A DNA stretch of 64,000 nt from Saccharothrix sp. S26 (GTDB lineage: Bacteria; Actinomycetota; Actinomycetes; Mycobacteriales; Pseudonocardiaceae), in contig NZ_JAJUWT010000021.1 of the NCBI RefSeq assembly GCF_021390395.1, positions 124,001 through 188,000 of the forward strand. The letters are read 5' to 3'. Of the stretch, positions 1 through 8,069 are shown in pieces. A program made the position numbers and the translations under genes. The first letter of the stretch is position 1; each line of letters begins with the position of its first letter. A model generated the notes under the pieces. It did no database searches, was not told where the DNA came from, and was given only the letters and a program-made list of their open reading frames with translations.

Positions 1-275
1 TGCGCCCGGCGCTGCCGGTGGTACCCACGGCTCGGCACCCGTCGATTCCCCGTGACGGGTAATGCCTGCCGCGCTTGGTGAGTCCCCTCGATTCCCCCGC
101 CCCGTCGACCCGACCCCCGCAGCCATGCCGGCCACAACGTGAGGGATGTGTCAAGGACCGGGGTGGGCGGAAGACCGCCGCCGCGGGGTGGTCGACCGTC
201 CACATGCGACACGATGTCGCCGTGCGTCGTGCCGCCCCGTTCCGGCGCGGGTGGAGCTCGTCGAGTGCAGCGGTT
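1..275. other. Window-edge stretch without a recognisable gene
   Basis: Open frames here are only the usual by-product of very high GC. None has a convincing ribosome binding site or a familiar protein. The stretch lies downstream of the DUF4097 gene and may carry the end or promoter of a gene outside the window. Confidence 0.5.
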
Positions 276-941
276 TCAGCGGCTGCGGGCCGTGATGTCA
301 CCGTGCGCCGTGGTGGCGTGGATGTGCAGGGCGGCGGTGCCGTCGGCGTTGCGCAGGGCGTTGTGCACGCGGCCGTGGGCGGTGCCGGCGTCGAGGGAGG
401 CGGAGACCCCGGCGGCGGCGTCGACCGACACGTCGCCGGACTGGGTGCGCAGCACGACCGCGCCGCGCACGGCCTCGGCGATCCGGATGTCGCCCAGGCC
501 GGTGCTGATCTCCGCCGGCCCGTCCAGCCGACCCACCGCGACGTCGCCGCTGTGCGTGGTCAGGCGCACGCTCGCGGCCCGCTCGAGCTCGACCGAGCCG
601 TGCGAGCCCTCGAAGGTGACGTCGCCGAGCCGTCCGACGCCCCGGAACTCGGCCGAGGCGGCCTTGGCGTCGACGCGGGAACCGGCGGGCAGCCGGACCG
701 TGACGTCGACCGCGCCGGAGGGCCCGAGGAACTGGTTCTTCGCCGAGGCGGTGATCCGCAGCACGCCGTCGCCGTACTCGACCGCGGTGCTCTCGGCGAC
801 CTTCACGTCACGGCCCTTGGCCGCGTCCGCGGGCCGGACGTCGACCGCGGTGTCGGCCCGGTCCTCGGCGACGAACCGGACTCGGCCGGCGGGGATGTCG
901 AGGACGGCGGACACGGGGGCCGGGGTGTCGAACGTGCGCAT
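276..941 (-). CDS. DUF4097-family beta-strand repeat protein
   Basis: A 221-residue protein starting MRTFDTPAPVSAVLDIPAGR. The body is a run of short beta-strand units with regular G-D-V/I spacing, such as VTFEGSHGSVELERA and VRLTTHSGDVAVGRLDG, which is typical of the DUF4097 'adhesin-like' right-handed beta repeat. The ATG at 941 is chosen over longer frames because GGAGAG sits about 8 bases upstream and the conserved fold begins there. There is no signal peptide or membrane helix, so a cytoplasmic location is likely. It lies just downstream of, and on the same strand as, an HTH regulator, an arrangement common in actinomycetes. The molecular role of the family is unknown. Confidence 0.85.
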   Translation of the reverse strand: MRTFDTPAPVSAVLDIPAGRVRFVAEDRADTAVDVRPADAAKGRDVKVAESTAVEYGDGVLRITASAKNQFLGPSGAVDVTVRLPAGSRVDAKAASAEFRGVGRLGDVTFEGSHGSVELERAASVRLTTHSGDVAVGRLDGPAEISTGLGDIRIAEAVRGAVVLRTQSGDVSVDAAAGVSASLDAGTAHGRVHNALRNADGTAALHIHATTAHGDITARSR

Positions 942-985
942 CTTGCTCTCCTGCGGTCTGCTCCGGGCCTGCCCCGGAGGGCCGG

Positions 986-1009
986 CCGTGATCGCTGTCG
1001 TGATCACGG
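986..1009. promoter_or_regulatory. Inverted repeat upstream of the DUF4097 gene
   Basis: CCGTGATC (986-993) and GATCACGG (1002-1009) form perfect 8-bp arms around an 8-base spacer, 45-68 bases upstream of the DUF4097 start. The neighbouring HTH regulator is the obvious candidate to bind it. The symmetry is seen; the function is inferred. Confidence 0.4.
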
Positions 1010-1094
1010 GAACCACACTGACCGGCCGTCCTGACACCGGGCGGCCACCGTCCTGACACGGCCCTGACACGCGCCCACCGGTCGGCGGGGCCGG

Positions 1095-2012
1095 TCACTC
1101 CTCCAGCGCTCGGCGTTGCGCCGGGCTCAGGCGGTCCGGGCGCACGGCGAGGGCGTACGTCCGGGGTCCGGCGGTCCGCAGCACGAGGGGATCGGCGATG
1201 GCCGGGTGACGTCGGATCGCGTCCACGGCGGCGGCGGTGCGGTCGCGCGGCCAGTCGAGCGCGGCGGCCAGCGCGCCGAGGGTGAGCGGCCGGCCGGCGT
1301 GCACGAGGGCGGCGACCGCGGTCAGCGCGTCGTGCCCGAGCGCCTCGGCCAGGGTGCCGCCGCTCATCTGCTCGGTGAGCCGGGCGAAGAACCGGCCCAT
1401 CCGGTTGAACCGCGCGCCGGCGGCGGTGCCGGCGCCGAAGATCCCGACGGCCTGCCGCGCGGCGGTGGCCAGCTCGGCGTGCGCACCGGTGTCGGCCTGC
1501 CAGGCCTGGAGCCAGACGTCGTCGTCCACGACGTACCGCTCCCGTCGACCACCGGTGTCCGGTCGGCGCGTCACCAACCGAAGCCCTTCCAGCGCGCCGA
1601 CGGACTTCGACACCGACGCCGGGCTGACCCGCAACCGGCGCACCAGCTCCGCCGCCGTCAGGCCGTCGTCGGCGGTGAGCAGGCAGACGAACACCCGGGC
1701 GGTCATCCGGGGCAGCCCGGTCGCGGCCAGCAGGGTCGCGAACCGGTCCACGACACCGCTCCCCGCGCCGGTCGACCGCCCGTCGGCCACCGGCTCGGGA
1801 GGGCGCGGCCTGCGTCGGCGGGCACGGTCCGCCGCGGCCCGCTGGGCCCGGTCGGCCACGTAGTCGCCCGGTGTGCCGTTGCGGGTCACCTCACGGCTGA
1901 TCGTGGACGTCGGCCGGCCGAGCCGGCGGCCGATCTCGGCGTACCCGAGCCCGTCGGCCAGCCAGACCGCGATCCGGCCGCGGTCCTCGCGGGTCAACCT
2001 GCCTCCGGGCAC
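1095..2012 (-). CDS. HTH regulator: IS30-type HTH fused to a MarR/GbsR-type winged helix
   Basis: About 305 residues. The N-terminus (residues 1-45, LTREDRGRIAVWLADGLGYA and IGRRLGRPTSTISREVTRNG) is an HTH_38-type helix-turn-helix like that of IS30 transposases. A charged linker follows, then a winged helix (about 90-160, LTAAELVRRLRVSPASVSKS) of the MarR/GbsR type. The C-terminal third has a second helical/winged segment. Start: the GTG at 2018 lies only one base after GGAGG, while the in-frame GTG at 2012 has a 7-base spacing and is preferred. No transposase catalytic domain follows the first HTH, so this is a regulator. It probably controls itself and the DUF4097 gene 153 bases downstream. 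Confidence 0.82.
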   Translation of the reverse strand: MPGGRLTREDRGRIAVWLADGLGYAEIGRRLGRPTSTISREVTRNGTPGDYVADRAQRAAADRARRRRPRPPEPVADGRSTGAGSGVVDRFATLLAATGLPRMTARVFVCLLTADDGLTAAELVRRLRVSPASVSKSVGALEGLRLVTRRPDTGGRRERYVVDDDVWLQAWQADTGAHAELATAARQAVGIFGAGTAAGARFNRMGRFFARLTEQMSGGTLAEALGHDALTAVAALVHAGRPLTLGALAAALDWPRDRTAAAVDAIRRHPAIADPLVLRTAGPRTYALAVRPDRLSPAQRRALEE

Positions 2013-2139
2013 CGGCACACCTCCTCACGGTCGCGCATGACCCACCGTACCGCGCAACGTCCGATCAGGACAGTTGCGTTCACTCGCACACCTGTTGCAC
2101 CGATTTCTTGTGCGACAAGGGTTTTCGGTGGTCGGCACG

Positions 2140-2168
2140 TTGACGCGATCGGAAACGCAACATAGCTT
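2140..2168 (+). promoter_or_regulatory. Sigma70-type promoter of the small protein/serine hydrolase operon
   Basis: TTGACG at 2140-2145 and TAGCTT at 2163-2168 are separated by 17 bases. Transcription would begin near 2175, followed by a strong ribosome binding site (AAAGGGAGGG) just before the ATG at 2198. Confidence 0.6.
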
Positions 2169-2197
2169 CCCCGCATCCGCAAAGGGAGGGAACAACG

Positions 2198-2455
2198 ATG
2201 CACGTGCTGGTCGTGTCGACGGTCTCCGACGACGCCGCGTTCTGGAGCGGCCTGAAGAAGGCGCACGCCGAGCTGCCCAACGGTGCGCGGTGGAAGCTGG
2301 CCGTCGCCAGCGAGGACGGGACCAAGGCGGTCAACGTCATCACCCACGACTCGGTGGAGGGCGTGCGCGAGTTCTTCGAGGCGCACGCGGGCGCTCACGC
2401 CACCACCGAGTACTTCGAAGCGGACGCCGCGAACGCGGTCGGCCTCCCGCGATGA
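2198..2455 (+). CDS. Small conserved protein of unknown function (85 aa)
   Basis: Starts MHVLVVSTVSDDAAFWSGLK after a purine-rich ribosome binding site (AAAGGGAGGG). The sequence alternates strands and helices and looks like a compact alpha/beta (ferredoxin-like) domain. It has no membrane segment, and I see no catalytic motif. Its stop overlaps the start of the serine hydrolase gene (ATGA), so the two are translationally coupled. Function is not assignable; a role tied to the hydrolase is inferred only from the overlap. Confidence 0.75.
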   Translation: MHVLVVSTVSDDAAFWSGLKKAHAELPNGARWKLAVASEDGTKAVNVITHDSVEGVREFFEAHAGAHATTEYFEADAANAVGLPR

Positions 2456-3828
2456 CCCTCGACGTGGAGCGGCTGCGGACCCGGATCGGCGCGCTGCTGG
2501 CGGAGCACGGCATCCCCAGCGCCGCGGTCGGTGTGCTGCGCGGGGGACGGGTCACGGAGTTCGCGGTCGGCGTGAAGAACGTGGAGACGGGCGAACCGGC
2601 GACGCCGGACACCGCGTACCAGATCGGCTCCATGACCAAGACGTGGACCGCGTTGGCTTTCCTGCAACTGGTCGACGAGGGCGCGGTCGACCTGGACGAG
2701 CCGGTGCGGACGTACCTGCCCGGCTTCACCGTCGCGGACGCCGCGGCGAGCGCCGTGATCACCCCGCGCCACCTGCTCGACCACACCAACGGCATCGAGG
2801 AGGCCTACGGCGACCCGGGTGAAGGTGACGACGTCCTCGAGCGCATGGTCGAGAACATCGCCGACGCGCCCCAGGTCTTCCCTCCGGGCCGCACCCACGG
2901 GTACAGCGCGGCGCTGGGGTACGCGATCCTCGCGCGGATCCTCGAAGTGCACGACGGCAAGTGCTGGGACGACGTCGTGCGCGACCGCCTCTTCGACCCG
3001 CTCGGCCTGACCCGCACGACCAGCCGGCACGACCGGGTGGACCCGACCCGGGCCGCGACCGGGCACCTGATCCGGTCGCCGGAGGAGGGGCCGGTCGTCA
3101 CGCCGGTGGACCACCTGCCACGGGCGTTCGGCCCCGGCGGCAACGTCACGTCCACGGTCCGGGAGGTGCTGGCGATGGCGCACGTCCTGCTGCACGGGGG
3201 CGTCGCGCCGAACGGCAAGCGCGTCCTGTCGGCCGAGGGCGTCCGGGAGATGACGCACTCGCGCGTGCCCGTGCCCGATCCGCACATGTTCGGGCCGGAA
3301 TGGGCCCTGGGCCTGATCGTGTGCGACTGGCACGGCCGGACCGCCTACGCCTCCGACGGCAGCACGATCGGCCAGAACGCCCGGCTGCGGCTCCTGCCCG
3401 ACTCCGACACCGCCGTCACCGTGCTGACCAACGGCGGTCCCCGGGAGGGCTTCCAGCGCAAGGCGTTCACCGCGATCCTGGCCGACCTCGGGGAGGTCAC
3501 CGTCCCGGATTTGCCCGCGCCGGACCCGGCGCCGCACCTCGACCTGTCCCGCTACGAAGGCGTCTACGAGCGCCCCGGCGCGCGGTACGAGGTGGCGGCC
3601 GAAGGCGGGGAGCTCACCCTGACCCTGTCGCTGGACCCGGTGCAGGCGGCGTTCCTGGGCAGGCCGGACCGCGTTCGTCACCGGCTGCTCCCGGTGACCG
3701 AGACCCACTTCCTGGTGCCGCCGACGCATCCGCTGGAGGACACCCAGACGGCCGCGCTCTACGACTTCACCGACGGCCGCGCCCGTTACCTGCACACCAA
3801 CAGCCGGGTCCACCCGCGCCGGGGATGA
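2452..3828 (+). CDS. Serine hydrolase of the beta-lactamase class C/PBP family
   Basis: 458 residues, no signal peptide. The SxxK nucleophile motif is S60-M-T-K63, followed by the family's helical region. The second motif is Y151-S-A153 (normally YxN), and the third, normally K/H-T/S-G, appears to be S301-D-G-S-T305. The C-terminal 100 residues form the lipocalin-like beta domain seen in EstB/AmpH-like esterases and D-aminopeptidases. Family members are usually esterases or peptidases rather than true beta-lactamases, and the altered second and third motifs support that. The start overlaps the preceding gene by 4 bases and the frame has no nearer alternative. Its substrate is unknown. Confidence 0.85.
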   Translation: MTLDVERLRTRIGALLAEHGIPSAAVGVLRGGRVTEFAVGVKNVETGEPATPDTAYQIGSMTKTWTALAFLQLVDEGAVDLDEPVRTYLPGFTVADAAASAVITPRHLLDHTNGIEEAYGDPGEGDDVLERMVENIADAPQVFPPGRTHGYSAALGYAILARILEVHDGKCWDDVVRDRLFDPLGLTRTTSRHDRVDPTRAATGHLIRSPEEGPVVTPVDHLPRAFGPGGNVTSTVREVLAMAHVLLHGGVAPNGKRVLSAEGVREMTHSRVPVPDPHMFGPEWALGLIVCDWHGRTAYASDGSTIGQNARLRLLPDSDTAVTVLTNGGPREGFQRKAFTAILADLGEVTVPDLPAPDPAPHLDLSRYEGVYERPGARYEVAAEGGELTLTLSLDPVQAAFLGRPDRVRHRLLPVTETHFLVPPTHPLEDTQTAALYDFTDGRARYLHTNSRVHPRRG

Positions 3829-3839
3829 CCGGGTCCACG

Positions 3840-4610
3840 TCACGCCCGGGGGCGGTCGAGGAAGCGCCGCAGGCCGGTGCGGACGCCGTCGGTGGTCGTG
3901 GTGGCGGCGAACCACGCGGCCTCGACCGCCAGGCCCTCGTCGATGGGCAGGTTGATGCCCCGGTTCACCGCGCGCAGGCACGCGGTGACGGCGGTGCCGG
4001 CGTGCCTGGTGATGCGCCGGGCCAGGTCGTGGGCGGCGTCGAGCAGGTCGTCGGCCGGCACCACGGCGTTGACCAGGCCGATGGCCTCCGCCCGCCGGGC
4101 CGGGATGGGGTCGCCGGTCAGGATCAGCTCCAGCCCGCGCTTGCGGCCGACGTGGCGCGGCAACCGCTGCGACCCGCCGAACGGCGGCGGGAACCCCAGG
4201 GCGATCTCCGGCTTGGCGAAGGTCGCGTGCCGCGCGGCGACGGCCAGCGCGGCGGCTTCCACCACCTCGCACCCGCCGCCGTAGGCCAGCCCGTTGACCG
4301 CGGCGATCACCGGCTTGGGGAACTCCTCGATGCGCCGGGTCAGCCCCTGGCCCCGCCGCACGACCTCGCGCAACGCCCGCTCGGTCCCGCCGGCGATGCT
4401 GCCCGCGAGCGCCGGGATGTCCGCGCCCGCGCTGAACGCCCTGGTCCCGGCCCCGGTCAGGATCACGGCCCGGACCTCGGACGTCGTCTCCAGGCGGTCC
4501 AGCGCCGCGCCGAGCTCGTCGATCGTGGCGTAGTCCAGCGCGTTCAGCTTCGCCGTGCGGTCGATGGTGACCGTGGCGACGGCGTCGCGCTGGTCGATGT
4601 GGACGGTCAT
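3840..4610 (-). CDS. Enoyl-CoA hydratase/isomerase family protein
   Basis: 256 residues with the crotonase fold: an oxyanion-hole loop (AFSAGADIPAL, about residues 58-68), the NGLAYGGGCEV helix with E115, and E135 in FAKPEIALGF. E115 and E135 correspond to the two glutamates of true hydratases, so hydration of 2-enoyl-CoA is plausible. The ATG at 4610 has GAGGTG 5 bases upstream. The gene is divergent from the MocR regulator at 4709, which may control it through the shared 98-bp promoter region. It converges tightly (11 bases) with the serine hydrolase gene. Confidence 0.88.
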   Translation of the reverse strand: MTVHIDQRDAVATVTIDRTAKLNALDYATIDELGAALDRLETTSEVRAVILTGAGTRAFSAGADIPALAGSIAGGTERALREVVRRGQGLTRRIEEFPKPVIAAVNGLAYGGGCEVVEAAALAVAARHATFAKPEIALGFPPPFGGSQRLPRHVGRKRGLELILTGDPIPARRAEAIGLVNAVVPADDLLDAAHDLARRITRHAGTAVTACLRAVNRGINLPIDEGLAVEAAWFAATTTTDGVRTGLRRFLDRPRA

Positions 4611-4680
4611 GAGCACCTCGTCGTGCGGCCGGGTGGCGTGCGGGGACGCGACGAGGCTAGGCAGCCGTGGTTGGCACAAT

Positions 4681-4705
4681 CCACTGATTGTCCTGGATAC
4701 AGTGG
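4681..4705. promoter_or_regulatory. Inverted repeat over the MocR promoter
   Basis: CCACTG (4681-4686) and CAGTGG (4700-4705) are perfect 6-bp arms with a 13-base spacer, centred in the divergent region. They overlap a candidate -35 (TTGGCA, 4671-4676) and a -10 (GGATAC or TACAGT, 4695-4703) located 5-7 bases before the proposed GTG start. The position suits autoregulation by the MocR protein and control of the divergent hydratase. Confidence 0.45.
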
Positions 4706-4708
4706 GCC

Positions 4709-6043
4709 GTGCGCCCGCCCTCCTACAAACCCGTCGTGGACGAGTTCGCCGCCGCGATCCGCCGCGGCGAGCTGACGCCCGGCACGCGCCTGCCGACCCA
4801 CCGCGACCTGGCACGCGAACGCCACATCGCCCTGGCGACGGCCACGCGCGTCTACGCCGAACTGGCCGCCCTGGGCCTGGTGGTCGGCGAACGGGGTCGG
4901 GGCACGTTCGTCCGCGACCAGTCGGGGTTCGCCGGCCTCACCGCGTCGCGCGACCTGCCCGTGCCCAGGATCGCGGACCTGTCGTTCGCCCAGCCGCCCG
5001 CCGACGAGCCGCCCGACCACCTGCGCCGCGCCCTGCGCGACCTGTCCACCTCCGGCGACCTGGCGTCGCTGACCCGCCAGCAACCGCCCGGCGGCCGGCG
5101 GCACGAGCGCGCCGCCGTGGCCACGCACCTGCTCGACCGCGGCATCGACACCGCGCCGGCGAACGTCGTGCTGACCTGCGGCGCCCAGCACGCGCTGGAC
5201 ACCGCGCTGCGCGCGACCACCCGGCCCGGCGACGTCCTCGCCGCCGACGCGCTCACCTACCCCGGGCTGAAGCTCCTGGCCGCCGCGCACCACCTCGAGC
5301 TCGCCCCGGTCCCGGTGACCGCGACCGGGCCCGACCTCGACGCCCTCGACCGCCTGTGCCGGACCCGCCGCGTCCGCGCCGTCTACACCATCCCGACCCT
5401 GCACAACCCGCTCGGCTGGGTGCTCGACCGCGCCACCCGGGAACGCCTCGTCGGCCTCGCGCGCGAGCACGACCTGCTGATCGTGGAGGACGGCACCTAC
5501 GCCTTCCTCGACCCGGCCGCCCCGTCGCCGGTGCACGCCCTCGCGCCGGAGCGCACCTGCTACGTCTCCAGCCTGTCCAAGAACCTCGCCGGCGGGCTGC
5601 GGTTCGGCTTCGCCGTCGTGCCCGACGGCCTCGTGCCGGCGTTCACGACGAGCCTGCGGTCCTCCACGTGGGGCGTCGCGGGCCTGGTCAGCGCCTTGGC
5701 CACGCGGTGGCTCGCCGACGGCACGGTGGCCCGACTGGAACAGCGACTGCGGGCCGACGCCCGCGCCCGGCAGGCGATCGCCCGCACCGCCCTCGCCGGG
5801 CTGGACACCGCGGCGCACCCGGCGTCCTGCTTCACCTGGCTGCGCCTCGCGCCGCACCTGCGCGCGGACCGGGTCGCCGCGGCCCTGGCCCGCGTCGGCG
5901 TCCTGGTCTCCACCGGTGACGCCTTCGCCACCGACCGGCACCCGCCGCAAGCGCTGCGCCTCGCGCTGACCGGCCCGGCGATGGACGACCTCGCGCCCGT
6001 CCTGGCGCGGTTGCGCGAGACGCTCGACGCGTTCCCGCCGTGA
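4709..6043 (+). CDS. MocR-type regulator: GntR winged helix fused to a class I aminotransferase domain
   Basis: 444 residues. The GntR winged helix (about 1-75) includes LPTHRDLARERHIALATATR and GRGTFVRDQ. The rest is a fold-type I PLP aminotransferase domain with the Schiff-base lysine K291 in SSLSKNLAGGLRFG. In this family the aminotransferase part usually senses PLP or an amino-acid/PLP adduct. The GTG at 4709 is preferred over the in-frame TTG at 4688: a -10-like TACAGT ends 6 bases before it, which suggests a leaderless mRNA, and no Shine-Dalgarno precedes either start. It is divergent from the enoyl-CoA hydratase, its likely target. Confidence 0.87.
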   Translation: MRPPSYKPVVDEFAAAIRRGELTPGTRLPTHRDLARERHIALATATRVYAELAALGLVVGERGRGTFVRDQSGFAGLTASRDLPVPRIADLSFAQPPADEPPDHLRRALRDLSTSGDLASLTRQQPPGGRRHERAAVATHLLDRGIDTAPANVVLTCGAQHALDTALRATTRPGDVLAADALTYPGLKLLAAAHHLELAPVPVTATGPDLDALDRLCRTRRVRAVYTIPTLHNPLGWVLDRATRERLVGLAREHDLLIVEDGTYAFLDPAAPSPVHALAPERTCYVSSLSKNLAGGLRFGFAVVPDGLVPAFTTSLRSSTWGVAGLVSALATRWLADGTVARLEQRLRADARARQAIARTALAGLDTAAHPASCFTWLRLAPHLRADRVAAALARVGVLVSTGDAFATDRHPPQALRLALTGPAMDDLAPVLARLRETLDAFPP

Positions 6044-6068
6044 CCGCCGGCCCGACCACGCGGGCGGA

Positions 6069-6425
6069 TCAGCTCACGCAGAGGCAGAAGGGGTGGCCCG
6101 CCGGGTCGAGGAAGACCCGGAACGTCGTGCCGGGCTGGTGCGGGTGCTTGGTCGCGCCGAGGTCGAGCACCGCCGCCTCGGCCGCGTCGAGGTCGTCCAC
6201 GACCACGTCCAGGTGCATCTGCTGGGGCAGCTCCTGACCCGGCCACACCGGGGGCACGTACCCCTGCACCTGCTGGAAGCAGAGGCACTGCCCGTTCTCC
6301 GCGCGGACCTCGGCCCAGTCGGGGGAGGCGGTGACCTTCCAGTCGAGCAGCGCGCCGTAGAAGTTCGCGAGCGCGCCGGGGTCGGGGCAGTCGATGACGA
6401 TGCTGGGGAATCGGGCGATGGCCAT
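6069..6425 (-). CDS. VOC (glyoxalase/bleomycin-resistance-like) family protein
   Basis: 118 residues starting MAIARFPSIVIDCPDPGALA. The single beta-alpha-beta-beta-beta repeat pair ends in FLDPAGHPFCLC, the usual C-terminal metal-ligand/strand motif of the vicinal-oxygen-chelate fold. HLDVVVDDLDAAEAAVLDLG is also typical. Its size suits a dimer. The substrate cannot be told from sequence. It converges with the MocR gene. Confidence 0.85.
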   Translation of the reverse strand: MAIARFPSIVIDCPDPGALANFYGALLDWKVTASPDWAEVRAENGQCLCFQQVQGYVPPVWPGQELPQQMHLDVVVDDLDAAEAAVLDLGATKHPHQPGTTFRVFLDPAGHPFCLCVS

Positions 6426-6668
6426 GCCGGCGATGGTAGGAGCGGTTGCGGACGATCCGCGTCCGGATCGTCGCGTGGCCGGGAGAAGTCGCGGTCCCGT
6501 CCGAGGCGCGATAACCGGGCGCGACCGGGTGCGCGTGGTTGCTAGAGTTCGCCGGCCGGCCGCGGGACTCCGGTGCGACTTCCGGAACCCGCCTTGGAAG
6601 CGATGATTCGCTGTTCGCGCCCCCACTCCCCGGCCGGCCCGACAACCCCTCGACCGGAGCGTGGACGC

Positions 6669-8069
6669 GTGGACGCCCTCACCGCCGACGACGTGCTGAT
6701 GTTCATCAACGCGGCCACGACGTCCACCGCGCAACGCGAGTTCCACGGCGGTGCCGACGACCAGCGGCTGTCGCTGGACTTCCTGCACGACTACGTGATC
6801 GGCAACTACCGCGACCTCTACGCCGCCGCGCTCGCGCTGGACATCAACGACCACAACGCCGCGCTGATCGTCCGCAAGCTGCTGGAGACCGCGGGCGACG
6901 CCACCGCCGGGCAGCGGCGGGTCGAAGGCGCCCTGATCGCCCGGCGGCTGCGCGCGCTGCCGCCGCAACGCGTGTACGACCTGTTCGGCGCGTTGCGCCG
7001 GGCGAAGGTGAACAACCGTCGCACCCGCGCGATCATCCGGGAGTGGGTCGCCGGTCGGCCGGACCCGGTGTTCGACGCGGTCAAGTACCGCACCGGCCTG
7101 AAGCGGGCACTGCGGCACGCGCACGTCGCACCCGGCGGCGAGCTCGGCCCGTTCCTGTTCACCTCCGGCGCCCGCCGCTACGACACCCCGCTGCTGGAGA
7201 CGTGGCGGCGGGCGCACTACGAGCAGGCGTCGGTCTACGGACTGCCGTACACGGTGGCCGAGGGTTTCGCCGCCGAGCACGGGATCGACCGGGCGACGTT
7301 CCTCAAGCGCATCGAGCCCCGGATGACCCGGCTGGAGCGGTTGCGGGCGCAGGAGTCGGCGCGTCGGGAGAAGGCCGAGGTGGTCGTCGACCTCGGGTCG
7401 ATGCCGCTGACGCGCCTGGCCTCCTACGTCCTGGCCCTGCCCGTGCCCGACCGGGTGGCCCGGCGCGGTGAGCTGACCGGCGCGCTGCGTGCCGCGGCCG
7501 TGCGCGCCGCCGGACCGGACGCGGGCACGTGGGGCCGGGTCGCCGCGGTGCTGGACGACAGCTTCTCGGCGTTCGGGTCGACGCGGAAGCGCCGCCGGCC
7601 GCTGGCGGTCGCGCTGGCGTGCCACTACCTGCTGGCGGAGCTGGCCGGCGAGTACGTGCCGCTGTGGACGTCCGGCCGCACCGACGCCCTGCTGGCGCGC
7701 CCGCACGGGATGACGCCGCTGGGGGAGCGGGTGCTCGACGCGCTGGAGCGGTCGCCCGACCGCCTGCTGATCGTGTCCGACGGCTGGGACAACGCGCCGT
7801 ACGGGCTGGCGTCGGAGGTGCTGCGGGTGTGGCGGGCCAAGCTCGACCCGGACCGCCGGGTGGTGGCGGTGCACCTCAACCCGGTGTACGACGCGGTCGA
7901 CTTCGACGTGAAGCGGCTCGCGCCCGCCGTGCCCACGGTCGGCGTGCGTGACGCGGAGGACGTGCCCGCCCTGGTGGAGTTCGCCCGGTTCACCGAGGGC
8001 ACGACCGGTTTCGCCGAGCTGCGCGCCCGCTTCGACGGCCGGGTGGCGAAGTTCCTGGAGGAGGGGTGA
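6669..8069 (+). CDS. TROVE/Ro60-like protein with a vWA domain and intact MIDAS
   Basis: 466 residues. Residues 1-280 are helical repeat-like and begin MDALTADDVLMFINAATTST. They resemble the alpha-helical TROVE module of Ro60, a ring that binds small structured RNAs in known members. Residues 285-466 form a von Willebrand A-like domain with the complete metal-ion-dependent adhesion site: D296-D-S-F-S300, T349, and D371 in IVSDGWDN. The GTG at 6669 has GGAG 10 bases upstream; longer in-frame starts (GTG 6573, ATG 6606) add low-complexity sequence. The stop overlaps the next gene by one base. RNA binding or RNA repair is inferred from the family and the ARPP-2-like partner. Confidence 0.7.
   Translation: MDALTADDVLMFINAATTSTAQREFHGGADDQRLSLDFLHDYVIGNYRDLYAAALALDINDHNAALIVRKLLETAGDATAGQRRVEGALIARRLRALPPQRVYDLFGALRRAKVNNRRTRAIIREWVAGRPDPVFDAVKYRTGLKRALRHAHVAPGGELGPFLFTSGARRYDTPLLETWRRAHYEQASVYGLPYTVAEGFAAEHGIDRATFLKRIEPRMTRLERLRAQESARREKAEVVVDLGSMPLTRLASYVLALPVPDRVARRGELTGALRAAAVRAAGPDAGTWGRVAAVLDDSFSAFGSTRKRRRPLAVALACHYLLAELAGEYVPLWTSGRTDALLARPHGMTPLGERVLDALERSPDRLLIVSDGWDNAPYGLASEVLRVWRAKLDPDRRVVAVHLNPVYDAVDFDVKRLAPAVPTVGVRDAEDVPALVEFARFTEGTTGFAELRARFDGRVAKFLEEG

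Noticed and set aside
1095..2012. IS30-type transposase remnant
   Set aside because: Only the HTH is shared; a MarR/GbsR-type domain follows and there are no terminal inverted repeats or DDE region.
2452..3828. True class C beta-lactamase (resistance gene)
   Set aside because: No signal peptide, YSA instead of YxN and no KTG; the lipocalin-like C-terminus is typical of esterase/peptidase relatives.
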